A program made the position numbers and the translations under genes. Below are positions 17,459 through 24,070 of a stretch of 64,000 bases of DNA, piece by piece; positions within the stretch are counted from its first letter, which is position 1, and the number at the start of each line of letters is the position of its first letter. Source of the DNA: Paenibacillaceae bacterium (GTDB lineage Bacteria > Bacillota > Bacilli > Paenibacillales > Paenibacillaceae); assembly GCA_004134985.1 (NCBI GenBank), contig REGQ01000001.1:248001-312000 (forward strand), given 5' to 3'. The notes beneath the pieces are model-generated. The model had not been told where the DNA came from, ran no database searches, and was given only the letters and a program-made list of their open reading frames with translations.

Positions 17459-17479
17459 AAAAAAAGCGCCTTAGCGCTT
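17459..17479 (-). terminator. intra-operon terminator-like hairpin before the tape measure gene
   Basis: On the minus strand AAGCGC-TAAG-GCGCTT is followed by further Ts to 17459 (seven Ts in all). It overlaps the stop codon of the frameshift product and sits about 20 bases before the tape-measure start, so it could attenuate transcription into that gene. Confidence 0.5.
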
Positions 17480-18057
17480 CCTCGCTTTCTGCTTGCGCTC
17501 CGCCTCGATCCGAACGATTATGCAGCCGATTAAGGCAGCCTTCTTACGAGGCGTCAGCGCAGTGAAATCCCAGGGCATAATATGAAACTCGTTGAGGGCG
17601 TAATATGCATAATTGGCTTCTGCATCGCCCTCTTTGATCAGTTTTTTACTTCTTCCGCCATATCGTTAATATCCCGGTCAAAACCGTTCAGTTCCTGAAC
17701 TTTGGCGAGCAAATTCGCGTATTCTCCAGACAGCAGCATTTTTTTGAGCAGGTTGTCCGCACCCATCACCCCATAGGACTGCTGCAAATCGGCGCTTTGC
17801 AGATCCGGATAGACGACACTTGCTACGGCCAGCTTCGCCACATAATCCTCCGGATTCGTTTCTGTCGAGCGGGCACCGTTTTTGCCTTTCACCGAACGTG
17901 TGGCGGACTTGCGGATCATCTCATTTTCACTTTCTGTCAATGTCTTCAATTCCCACTTGATCGATGCGCCGTTGTCCTCTTTAAACCGTTCCGATACGAC
18001 AAATTCCTCCGTCAGCTCACTCTGTACATTTTGGGCGAAAAAAGCTTGCAAACTCAT
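17471..18057 (-). CDS. XkdN frameshift product (tail assembly chaperone, long form)
   Basis: The short chaperone frame ends GTA AAA AAC TGA. The slippery heptamer A AAA AAC (17647-17641) is in the correct phase for a -1 shift. After slippage, reading continues from 17641 to TAA at 17471-17473 and adds 56 residues beginning LIKEGDAEANYAYYALNEFH, with MPWDFTALTPRKKAALIGC. The long form would be about 195 residues. This matches the G/GT tail-chaperone strategy seen before tape-measure genes in many phages. The extension has no start codon or ribosome site of its own. Confidence 0.8.
17638..18057 (-). CDS. xkdN: XkdN-like tail assembly chaperone, short form
   Basis: 139 residues, XkdN/YqbN family: MSLQAFFAQNVQSELTEEFV, then IKWELKTLTESENEMIRKSA, then PEDYVAKLAVASVVYPDL with QSYGVMGADNLLKKMLLSGE. 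It should coat the tape measure while the tube polymerises. The ribosome site is GGAGG. It ends at a TGA directly after a -1 slippery site (see the long form). Confidence 0.87.
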   Translation of the reverse strand: MSLQAFFAQNVQSELTEEFVVSERFKEDNGASIKWELKTLTESENEMIRKSATRSVKGKNGARSTETNPEDYVAKLAVASVVYPDLQSADLQQSYGVMGADNLLKKMLLSGEYANLLAKVQELNGFDRDINDMAEEVKN

Positions 18058-18148
18058 TATTCATACCTCCATATGTTATGATTTTAGTTTTAATTGCGGA
18101 GAGAAGGGCCAATAGCTGCGGACCCTCTCTCCAATTTTTCAAGTGCTA

Positions 18149-18616
18149 TTACACGCCAGTAATGGTCAGAAACTCATCCTGGATATCATAGTTGTTAAAG
18201 GTAAATGGCATTTCCTCTTCCAGCATGTCATCACTTGAAGCATCGAACCGCGCTGCGATGACGCTGTCCAGGTTGCAACCTTCAAGAACCGTCGTCTGCC
18301 GGCCCGTCTTCGAGCCAGGCTGTTCATTAACAACGACCAGATCGAACCAGAAGTCTTCGCCATTGCGGATGTAGGTCCGCATCAGCTGTCGGAATTCGGA
18401 TGTCACGTAATAGATCGTCAATGTGCCCGTTCCGTTCCAGCCTGCCGAACGCTGCGGCGTATTTGTTTTGCCGAGCACAGGCACGTCCACCTTATTTTTT
18501 TCAATCGTCGCTTCCAATGATTTCGCATAGAACAGCTCCACTACCTTGCCGTTCATTTTGGCATAGGCTTTGGCCATCTTGCCGCTGATTGCATCCATTT
18601 CTCTGAAAAATGCCAT
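18149..18616 (-). CDS. xkdM: XkdM-like tail tube protein
   Basis: 155 residues. The conserved N-terminal block of XkdM/YqbM (MDAISGKMAKAYAKMNGKVV), then KVDVPVLGKTNTPQRSAGWN and TGTLTIYYVTSEFRQLM, identify the inner tube subunit of a contractile tail. Its start is 1 base after the sheath stop, so the two major structural genes are coupled. Confidence 0.92.
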   Translation of the reverse strand: MAFFREMDAISGKMAKAYAKMNGKVVELFYAKSLEATIEKNKVDVPVLGKTNTPQRSAGWNGTGTLTIYYVTSEFRQLMRTYIRNGEDFWFDLVVVNEQPGSKTGRQTTVLEGCNLDSVIAARFDASSDDMLEEEMPFTFNNYDIQDEFLTITGV

Positions 18617-18617
18617 C

Positions 18618-19949
18618 TTAGACCACCTCCACTGTCATGTAAATTTTTTCAACGCTGTCCACCGGCTGCACAGACAGCTCGATGATTACCGATTCCGCAT
18701 CCTGGCCCTTAAGCACCGCAAGATCAGTCTGGCTGTCGAAGTTTTCGACCGCACCGAGACCTTGCAGGCCATTCAGGTAGGCGGCAACTTCGCTTTTCAG
18801 CAATGCACGTCCATCTTGCGTGTTACCCACCTTGCCGATATAAAATTGATCAAAAATACGCTTGATGTCATTGGCAATGCTATCGAGCACCCGAACTACC
18901 CGGTTTTTGCTGAACGGCTTGGCGCGGTCAGCGGTGAAACTGGTCAGCGTGTTGAGATCCTGTTCGATAACTGCTGCCCCATTGGCCGCAGTAATGACCA
19001 ATTCACCGTTCCGCAGGGCGGAAATCGTTTCATGGTTGGACAGACGCGGATAAGCATCCACCGCATTCGGAATGACCGTATAGGTCAGCGATTCGTTAAT
19101 GTTCGCAGCCGCCTCCATTGCCGCGATTTCCCACAGCAGCGAAGCCGGTTCAACCTGCAGCCCGTCAGCGGTAACGATACCATTGCGCAAGCTGATCACA
19201 CCCTCATAATCGGCCTCCGGGTAATTGGCAAGCACCAGAACAATCTTCTTGCCTTCTTCTTCGCGCTGCCGTTTCACATAGGCAACAGCCAACTTCTTGC
19301 TTGCTTCGTCGCTAATCGGGAAGCCCAGCACATTGAATGACTGGCTTTCAAATGCGGTGAATGCATTTGACAAGTCCGCACCTGCGGACGCGCCTTCTGT
19401 TCCTCCCGCCAGCGGAGCGCCAGCCGTCGCAGTCAGTTCGCCTGTGCCTGTCCAATCGATATACGCGCTTGGCTTAAGCTCTTCGACAACAGCAGCGGTC
19501 TGCCGGTCGACTTCCTCGTTGTCGATCAGGGTCAGCACATCGAAGCTGTCCGTTTGATCAATATTGGGCTGAACAACGATTTTAAGATCGTTGCCGCGCA
19601 CGCCGCCCCATTTGGCTGTCGCGGTCAATTCGCCTTCGGTTACGGCCGCTTTGGCCGCATTCGCAGCACCAAGGCGGTATAGCAACACCTTCGATGCATG
19701 CGACATTGCTGCGCTAATATGACGGATGCGCGCATCCGACGATTTGAACCCGATCAGCTCAAGCGATTTCTCTGCATAGGTTTCCGCGTTCAGTTCGATG
19801 ACTTTGCCCGGCTCCCCCCAGGGAAGCGCCGCGGGATAAGCAGCTACGCCTCTTTCTCCCAATGTTCCGAGTTCTTGCGGACGGGATTTGAAATTAATAT
19901 ATACCCCCGGCCTCACCTTGTTCTGCATGGTAAATGTTCCTCCTGCCAT
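18618..19949 (-). CDS. xkdK: XkdK-like contractile tail sheath protein
   Basis: 443 residues, close to PBSX XkdK in length. The N-terminal MAGGTFTMQNKVRPGVYINF is the family hallmark, and the C-terminal domain holds TDLAVLKGQDAESVIIELSV and the final strand KIYMTVEVV used in sheath subunit donation. Presence of this gene makes the tail contractile (myovirus/R-type), not flexible. Confidence 0.94.
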   Translation of the reverse strand: MAGGTFTMQNKVRPGVYINFKSRPQELGTLGERGVAAYPAALPWGEPGKVIELNAETYAEKSLELIGFKSSDARIRHISAAMSHASKVLLYRLGAANAAKAAVTEGELTATAKWGGVRGNDLKIVVQPNIDQTDSFDVLTLIDNEEVDRQTAAVVEELKPSAYIDWTGTGELTATAGAPLAGGTEGASAGADLSNAFTAFESQSFNVLGFPISDEASKKLAVAYVKRQREEEGKKIVLVLANYPEADYEGVISLRNGIVTADGLQVEPASLLWEIAAMEAAANINESLTYTVIPNAVDAYPRLSNHETISALRNGELVITAANGAAVIEQDLNTLTSFTADRAKPFSKNRVVRVLDSIANDIKRIFDQFYIGKVGNTQDGRALLKSEVAAYLNGLQGLGAVENFDSQTDLAVLKGQDAESVIIELSVQPVDSVEKIYMTVEVV

Positions 19950-19950
19950 A

Positions 19951-20157
19951 CTACTTCACTTCCTTTCTGAGATAGGACTGCACGGCTTGTTCAGCTTCGG
20001 CAGCAGTATAATGGTTGTTGTCCTTGAGGAGCGCAGACATTAAATCGCGCTCCGCAGGTGTAAAGCGTGACGAGGCGAGAAATTGCGCTTTGCCATAGCG
20101 CACAGGCTCAGATGGCGTCGCTTGCACTGTCTCGTCTTGTTGTTCATTGCTTGGCAT
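19951..20157 (-). CDS. YkzM/YqzN-like small protein
   Basis: 68 residues from the ATG at 20157 (AGGAGG nine bases upstream); the TTG at 20163 is too close to the ribosome site. The part YGKAQFLASSRFTPAERDLM resembles the YqzN/YkzM domain, which lies just before the sheath gene in PBSX and skin. It overlaps the preceding tail-terminator gene by 14 bases. Role unknown. Confidence 0.65.
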   Translation of the reverse strand: MPSNEQQDETVQATPSEPVRYGKAQFLASSRFTPAERDLMSALLKDNNHYTAAEAEQAVQSYLRKEVK

Positions 20158-20581
20158 GTACAATCCCCTCCTGACTAATGCTTCCCATCAGTGGCTCATC
20201 GGGGGCTTTCTCCCAGAGCAGCATACTGTAGGTCACATAAAACTGCAGCACATGATTCGCTGCTTCAAAACGCATGTCTGTACCGGGAAGCGGGCTGCCG
20301 CCAACGTCAATCCAGCCCAGCGTCTCTTTGAGTTGTTCAGCTGCATCATAGAGCAGGCTGCTTTCCCCTTCCGGGGACACAAGGCGGATTACAAACGCGC
20401 TTCTTTGCAAAAAGCGCCGTCCCAGTTCTTTCGTATGGCGCGACTCTGCCAGGCCAATAAAAAACCGGGGCGGTTCAGCAGGCTCGGTGATTTCCCCATT
20501 TACTACCGGAATATCGGGATAAGCCGTCTCAATCGCTTGCTTGACCGCATCCTGTACATGACTGATTGTTACTTGCTGCAT
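20144..20581 (-). CDS. tail terminator-like protein (XkdJ position)
   Basis: 145 residues: VKQAIETAYPDIPVVNGEIT, then PPRFFIGLAESRHTKELGRR and SPEGESSLLYDAAEQLKETL, with a final beta sheet. This is the profile of the phage tail terminator family that caps sheath and tube at the proximal end and comes before YkzM and the sheath in PBSX. It is the first structural gene here. No head-tail connector or capsid gene precedes it. Confidence 0.75.
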   Translation of the reverse strand: MQQVTISHVQDAVKQAIETAYPDIPVVNGEITEPAEPPRFFIGLAESRHTKELGRRFLQRSAFVIRLVSPEGESSLLYDAAEQLKETLGWIDVGGSPLPGTDMRFEAANHVLQFYVTYSMLLWEKAPDEPLMGSISQEGIVHAKQ

Positions 20582-20709
20582 GGAATCACCTCCAATTCGT
20601 AGTTAAAAGCGCCATGCTTGCTGATTTCAAGCCCCTCCCTTCTGCCACGGCTATCAATTGCTGTACCCGCTCATGGCGGGAAGCGGATGATCATTTATGG
20701 CACATTACA

Positions 20710-20718
20710 ATCATAGCA
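20710..20718 (-). promoter_or_regulatory. putative late promoter of the tail operon
   Basis: The minus strand has TGCTATGAT, an extended -10 pattern, 129 bases before the tail-terminator start, in the 194-base gap after the ArpU-like gene. No consensus -35 is visible, which would fit activation by the ArpU-like protein. A short CCCGC/GCGGG hairpin near 20663-20677 lies in the leader. Confidence 0.4.
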
Positions 20719-20775
20719 CCCTGTTTCGCAACAACTCGGTCATGAAGCGGACATCAACCGGACATCCTGTTTGTC

Positions 20776-21222
20776 CTATTCTTTCAGGACAATGAGTCCC
20801 AGAATGGCCGCCAGCCTGACAATGGCCGCAGCTTTAATTCTTCTGTAGTGGCGGTCGCTGTAGCCGAGATCCATCGCCACGTCAAAATCAAGCACATCAT
20901 CCTCTTCCAAATACCTTGCCCGGATCAGCTTCTGCTGGCGTTCCCCCAACTGATCGATAGCGCGCTCCATTCTGGCAATATGCTTCCGGCGCCGCTCAGG
21001 CTCGTCCACATTGCTGGCAGCTATTCTCCCCGTCTGATCGCTTATGCGATTGGTAACACTGCGCAACATGCCGCTATAGGCGGCAGTGACCGCGGCCTCT
21101 TCCGGAATGTACGCCGTCACTTTGTACTCACGCCCCTGCAGCAAATACTTTTCAACCGCCGCTCTGGTCGCTTCCTTATTCATTTCATAGCTCTCCAAAT
21201 TCATTGCTTCCGTTTTCCCCAT
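20776..21222 (-). CDS. ArpU/sigma-70 region 4-like late activator
   Basis: 148 residues from ATG 21222 (AAGGGA upstream; in-frame GTG 21243 and ATG 21204 are alternatives). Helical throughout. The C-terminal part MERAIDQLGERQQKLIRARY then LDFDVAMDLGYSDRHYRRIK is a sigma region 4-type helix-turn-helix, as in ArpU-family phage regulators and the PBSX late factor Xpf. It is probably the switch product that turns on the structural operon. Its own promoter is overlapped by a palindromic operator. Confidence 0.78.
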   Translation of the reverse strand: MGKTEAMNLESYEMNKEATRAAVEKYLLQGREYKVTAYIPEEAAVTAAYSGMLRSVTNRISDQTGRIAASNVDEPERRRKHIARMERAIDQLGERQQKLIRARYLEEDDVLDFDVAMDLGYSDRHYRRIKAAAIVRLAAILGLIVLKE

Positions 21223-21291
21223 CTTTCTCACGCTTCCCTTCACAGATTATTATTCATAGTGAATAGCATCGGAGCCTGCCCTAACTAAACA

Positions 21292-21332
21292 ACACATTAT
21301 GTGTAATAATTCATCAAAAAAATTTGTTTCAA
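21292..21332 (-). promoter_or_regulatory. activator-gene promoter with overlapping ACACATnATGTGT operator
   Basis: On the minus strand TTGAAA (21332-21327) and TATTAC (21308-21303) are 18 bases apart, a good vegetative promoter for the ArpU-like gene. The perfect palindrome ACACATTATGTGT (21292-21304) overlaps the end of the -10, so a bound repressor would block initiation. Confidence 0.6.
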
Positions 21333-21394
21333 AACGATTTCAAGCGAGTAATCAGATTAAAACCTTATATATATGACATAAACCTTTTCAAAAA

Positions 21395-21505
21395 TACACA
21401 TTTCGTGTATGTTTAACGTTAATATATCACTTCATTTTCCAGAAGTAAACAATTTTTATTCTTTATGTGTAACTTTTGATTTATTTTGGGTAAGTGTGTT
21501 ATTAT
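21395..21505 (+). promoter_or_regulatory. repressor promoter and further operators
   Basis: TTGATT (21476-21481) and TATTAT (21500-21505) are 18 bases apart and drive the Xre gene. A second operator-like palindrome, TACACATTTCGTGTA (21395-21409), and a half-site TTATGTGTAA (21463-21472) next to the -35 share the ACAC/GTGT core with the site at 21292, which suggests autoregulation. Confidence 0.55.
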
Positions 21506-21526
21506 TTATTCGAGAGGTGTAAATCC

Positions 21527-21958
21527 ATGAACAAATTGTCCGATAAATTAACCTATTTAAGGGAAAAAGCCGGCTGGAGCAAAACTGAGGTTTCAAGACG
21601 TCTTGGTTTGAAAGGGATGTCTACGTATGCCAACTGGGAATACGGAACGAGGGAACCTGATGTAGGTTCATTGAAATCAATTGCCCAGCTATTTGGCGTC
21701 TCGCTCGACTACCTGCTCGGCGCATCCGGGGAAGCAAGCGAGCCTTACTATGCCCTGAATGACAAAGACGCGAAGGACATTGCCCAAGATCTCGAGCGGA
21801 TTATGGGGGATTTGGAAAGCAGAGAAGCATTGGCGTTTCATGGCGAACCTCTTGATGATGAAGATCGGGAATTACTTCGCCGTTCTTTAGAAAATTCGTT
21901 GATTGTGGCCAGGCAGATGGCCAAGAAAAAATTCACTCCCAACAAATACAGGGATTAG
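21527..21958 (+). CDS. Xre/cI-type repressor of the tail locus
   Basis: 143 residues. The N-terminal HTH (about 5-62) reads LSDKLTYLREKAGWSKTEVS, then WEYGTREPDVGSLKSIAQLF and GVSLDYLLG, a standard Xre domain. The acidic C-terminal half has LERIMGDLESREALAFHGEP, resembling repressors paired with ImmA proteases. The start is the ATG at 21527 after GAGAGGTG. It is divergent from the ArpU-like gene across a 304-base region carrying at least two matching palindromes, so it should hold the locus off until inactivated. Confidence 0.88.
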   Translation: MNKLSDKLTYLREKAGWSKTEVSRRLGLKGMSTYANWEYGTREPDVGSLKSIAQLFGVSLDYLLGASGEASEPYYALNDKDAKDIAQDLERIMGDLESREALAFHGEPLDDEDRELLRRSLENSLIVARQMAKKKFTPNKYRD

Positions 21959-21975
21959 TATTGGAGAGATGGATC

Positions 21976-22437
21976 GTGCATATTAAAAGCAGGGTGCAGC
22001 AGCTCATACACAACCACGACACCAACGACCCACATCAAATTGCTACCCAACAGCAAATTCTTATTTTCTATGAAAATTTTAAAAATATATGGGGTTATTT
22101 CAACACGAGCAGGCGGATCATGATGATTCATGTCAATGCCAATTTGAGCGAGCGGCTGCAGCGGTTTGTTATTGCCCATGAACTGGGACACCGGATTCTT
22201 CATCCTCACGTCAATGTGCCTTTTCTAAAGGCCAACACGCTCCAATCTATCGACCGGATTGAGTGCGAAGCCAATCGCTTTGCCGTTGAACTGCTCATTC
22301 CCGACGAATTGCTGAGCGAAGGACGCACGATCTATGATATTGCCAAAATTAGCGGCGTGCCCGAAGAAGTCGTCCATTTGAAAAAGATCGAAAAGCAAGG
22401 CTTCTGGCATGATCAGTCTTCGTTCATCCACTGGTAG
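21976..22437 (+). CDS. ImmA/IrrE-type metallopeptidase
   Basis: 153 residues from a GTG at 21976 preceded by GGAG at about 9 bases; a TTG at 21961 is an alternative. The zinc motif HELGH (68-72, in FVIAHELGHRILHP) and third ligand Glu98 in ECEANRFA are intact. ImmA of ICEBs1 cleaves its partner Xre repressor on induction; the gene lies 17 bases after such a repressor here, so the same derepression step is likely. What activates it is not seen. Confidence 0.88.
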   Translation: MHIKSRVQQLIHNHDTNDPHQIATQQQILIFYENFKNIWGYFNTSRRIMMIHVNANLSERLQRFVIAHELGHRILHPHVNVPFLKANTLQSIDRIECEANRFAVELLIPDELLSEGRTIYDIAKISGVPEEVVHLKKIEKQGFWHDQSSFIHW

Positions 22438-22482
22438 ATCGTAGTGAATAAGTGGGACTGCCCCTATCGCTGTTAAACACAT

Positions 22483-22513
22483 GAGGCTGCCCTTTAGCAG
22501 ACAGCCTCGTTTT
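22483..22513 (+). terminator. intrinsic terminator after the Xre-ImmA operon
   Basis: GAGGCTG (22483-22489) and CAGCCTC (22502-22508) pair around a 12-base loop, followed by GTTTT. Confidence 0.7.
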
Positions 22514-22595
22514 GCCTCCCTTTCTTGTTTCCCTTCTACCGCTATGGAATCGATCCTGCTATGAAGCAGCGCAATTGCACAATCAATATTAAACC

Positions 22596-22624
22596 TTGCT
22601 TAAATATTAATTGTAATTTATAGT
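22596..22624 (+). promoter_or_regulatory. promoter of the marR-type gene
   Basis: TTGCTT (22596-22601), a 17-base spacer and TATAGT (22619-22624). The spacer is very AT-rich and holds TAATTGTAATTTATAG, a possible autoregulatory site; an AAATTACA core of the same kind (on the other strand here) recurs ahead of the hydrolase gene at 24.0 kb. Confidence 0.6.
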
Positions 22625-22654
22625 TAAATAAAAGAGGTTTTAGGAGTGTGGCAC

Positions 22655-23107
22655 TTGAAAGATTTCACTCATATTTCTCAGGCAATCAAGCATTACTCCG
22701 ACGCCATTAACACATTGATGTTAAGTGATATAAGCCAGTTGTTGAATCAGCAGTTTTCCGATCTGACTCAGCGGCAGATGTCTGTCGTTCTGATGGTTAG
22801 CGATCGTGCGAGAACCATTAATGAGATCGCAAACCATTTCTCCATCACTGCCAGTGCAGCCAGCCAGTTAATTAAAAAACTTGAGAAAGCCGGATATGTC
22901 AAACGTGATATTAATTTGAACAACCGCCGGGAAATTATCGTTACGCTTGACAGATTGGGTGAGGAACTCAGCGCCAGGATGACAGAAATGGATATGTATA
23001 TTATAGAGAAATATTATATGAAATTTGATGAGCAAGAGCTTGTACAGCTGTTGGGACTGCTCAAAAAACTTCACCAAATTGCATCGGATGTTCAAAATAA
23101 AGCATAA
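22655..23107 (+). CDS. MarR family transcriptional regulator
   Basis: 150 residues from TTG 22655, eight bases after TTTTAGGAG (GTG 22646 overlaps the ribosome site). The winged HTH includes LTQRQMSVVLMVSDRARTIN, then EIANHFSITASAASQLIKKL and the wing DINLNNRREIIVTLD. MarR proteins bind AT-rich palindromes and sense phenolics, oxidants or drugs; the ligand is unknown. A small inverted-repeat element starts 8 bases after the stop and separates it from a beta-lactamase-like hydrolase that may once have been its direct neighbour. Confidence 0.88.
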   Translation: MKDFTHISQAIKHYSDAINTLMLSDISQLLNQQFSDLTQRQMSVVLMVSDRARTINEIANHFSITASAASQLIKKLEKAGYVKRDINLNNRREIIVTLDRLGEELSARMTEMDMYIIEKYYMKFDEQELVQLLGLLKKLHQIASDVQNKA

Positions 23108-23405
23108 TTTTGGGCTAGGCCGTGTATGCAAACCCCTAAAGGTTCGCCCGCGCGGACGGAGTAGGTGAGTAAGTTTCCTTGAAGTAGCAGGAGCACGGCG
23201 TCTGAATTCACCTCTAGAAGTCCTCATCGGGTCGGCTTCGTCAGCTATATAATCAAGATGCGGACATCCCAGGTTGATTAGAAGAGCTAGCGTGAGATCG
23301 TATCCCCCTTGACTCCATGAAAGCAAAAAGTCGACCTTTAGAGCGGATTTTTTGAATCCTGGGGTTCAATTCCATGCACCTTGTGATCTTTGTACCTAAT
23401 CATTC

Positions 23406-23578
23406 GGACATTAGTGACCGTTAGCGTCGATTATTCGAAATCTGGCTCTCTTATGGACATTAGTGTCCATAAAAGAGGAAATTGTCAAGAAAAAACGTGA
23501 AGTTTTCTTCTAATGGTCATTCCTGTCCATAAATACAGTGAATTCACTTTATTTTTGCTCTAACGGTCATGAATGACC
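23406..23578. repeat. palindrome cluster C (GGwCATnnnTGwCC type)
   Basis: Four related palindromes: GGACATTAGTGACC (23406), GGACATTAGTGTCC (23455; stem extended to TTATGGACA/TGTCCATAA), GGTCATTCCTGTCC (23515) and GGTCATGAATGACC (23565). Steps between them are 49, 60 and 50 bases. Confidence 0.7.
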
Positions 23579-23914
23579 ACTTGATAGGTGTGATAACGCT
23601 GCTGTCCATTGTGAAACAATTAAAACATTCATTTCCACAAGCTTGTCTAAAATACGTCTCGCCTGTCTAGTGGATCGATTCAGGTGCAAGGCAAGTTCAT
23701 CGGAGCGAAAAGGTCGAATGACGCCACGCGCAAACCGCAAAGTCTCTGCTTCAATCCAACTGAGCGAATGATTGGTTGACATGGACACTAACTTACCGAC
23801 AAAGGACAGAGCCATCTGCTTGATAACCTCCGGTTCTTCCTCGATCGACAAGTACGCAACAGGCAGGAACAGCGCCTGTACGTTTGTGGCTTTCTTAAAG
23901 CTGGCCTCTTTCAT
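23567..23914 (-). CDS. small protein with C-terminal helix-turn-helix, inside the inverted-repeat element
   Basis: 115 residues. The first 60 residues are helical and hydrophobic (VQALFLPVAYLSIEEEPEVI), and the C-terminal part FRSDELALHLNRSTRQARRI then LDKLVEMNVLI is a winged-HTH-like segment as in replication or transposon-linked regulators. No family is recognised. The reading frame ends inside one of the palindromes. It could be the N-terminal remainder of a larger gene or a real small regulator. No strong ribosome site is seen. Confidence 0.45.
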   Translation of the reverse strand: MKEASFKKATNVQALFLPVAYLSIEEEPEVIKQMALSFVGKLVSMSTNHSLSWIEAETLRFARGVIRPFRSDELALHLNRSTRQARRILDKLVEMNVLIVSQWTAALSHLSSGHS

Positions 23915-24070
23915 GATTTGGTTGGCTTAAGGTTTGCATACACGGCCTAGAACTAAGGTCAAGCACTGATTTTGGTTTTGAGTAACTTTAGCAGAGCCAT
24001 TTTTTTGTCCAATATTTAAGTGATCTTAATAGTTAATCAAATTACATTATGAGTTGAAAGAGGTTTTCAA

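Larger units (their letters stand above)
23115..23950. mobile_element. unidentified 0.84-kb element with perfect 20-bp terminal inverted repeats
   Basis: CTAGGCCGTGTATGCAAACC at 23115-23134 is exactly inverted at 23931-23950. Inside are a 115-residue HTH-containing frame (minus), a non-coding half (23140-23400) and four short palindromes (23406-23578). No transposase is recognisable and no target duplication is visible at the ends. It may be a degenerate or non-autonomous insertion element, a MITE-like passenger, or a genomic repeat. Confidence 0.6.

Noticed and set aside
8153-22513. Complete prophage or extracellular contractile injection system
   Set aside because: No terminase, portal, capsid or integrase, so not a whole prophage. 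No AAA+ ATPase or toxin cargo genes typical of eCIS; gene order is that of PBSX tails.
22868-23326. 152-codon minus frame across the MarR gene and the element's left end
   Set aside because: Overlaps the MarR gene antisense, lacks a ribosome site, and shows no recognisable domain.
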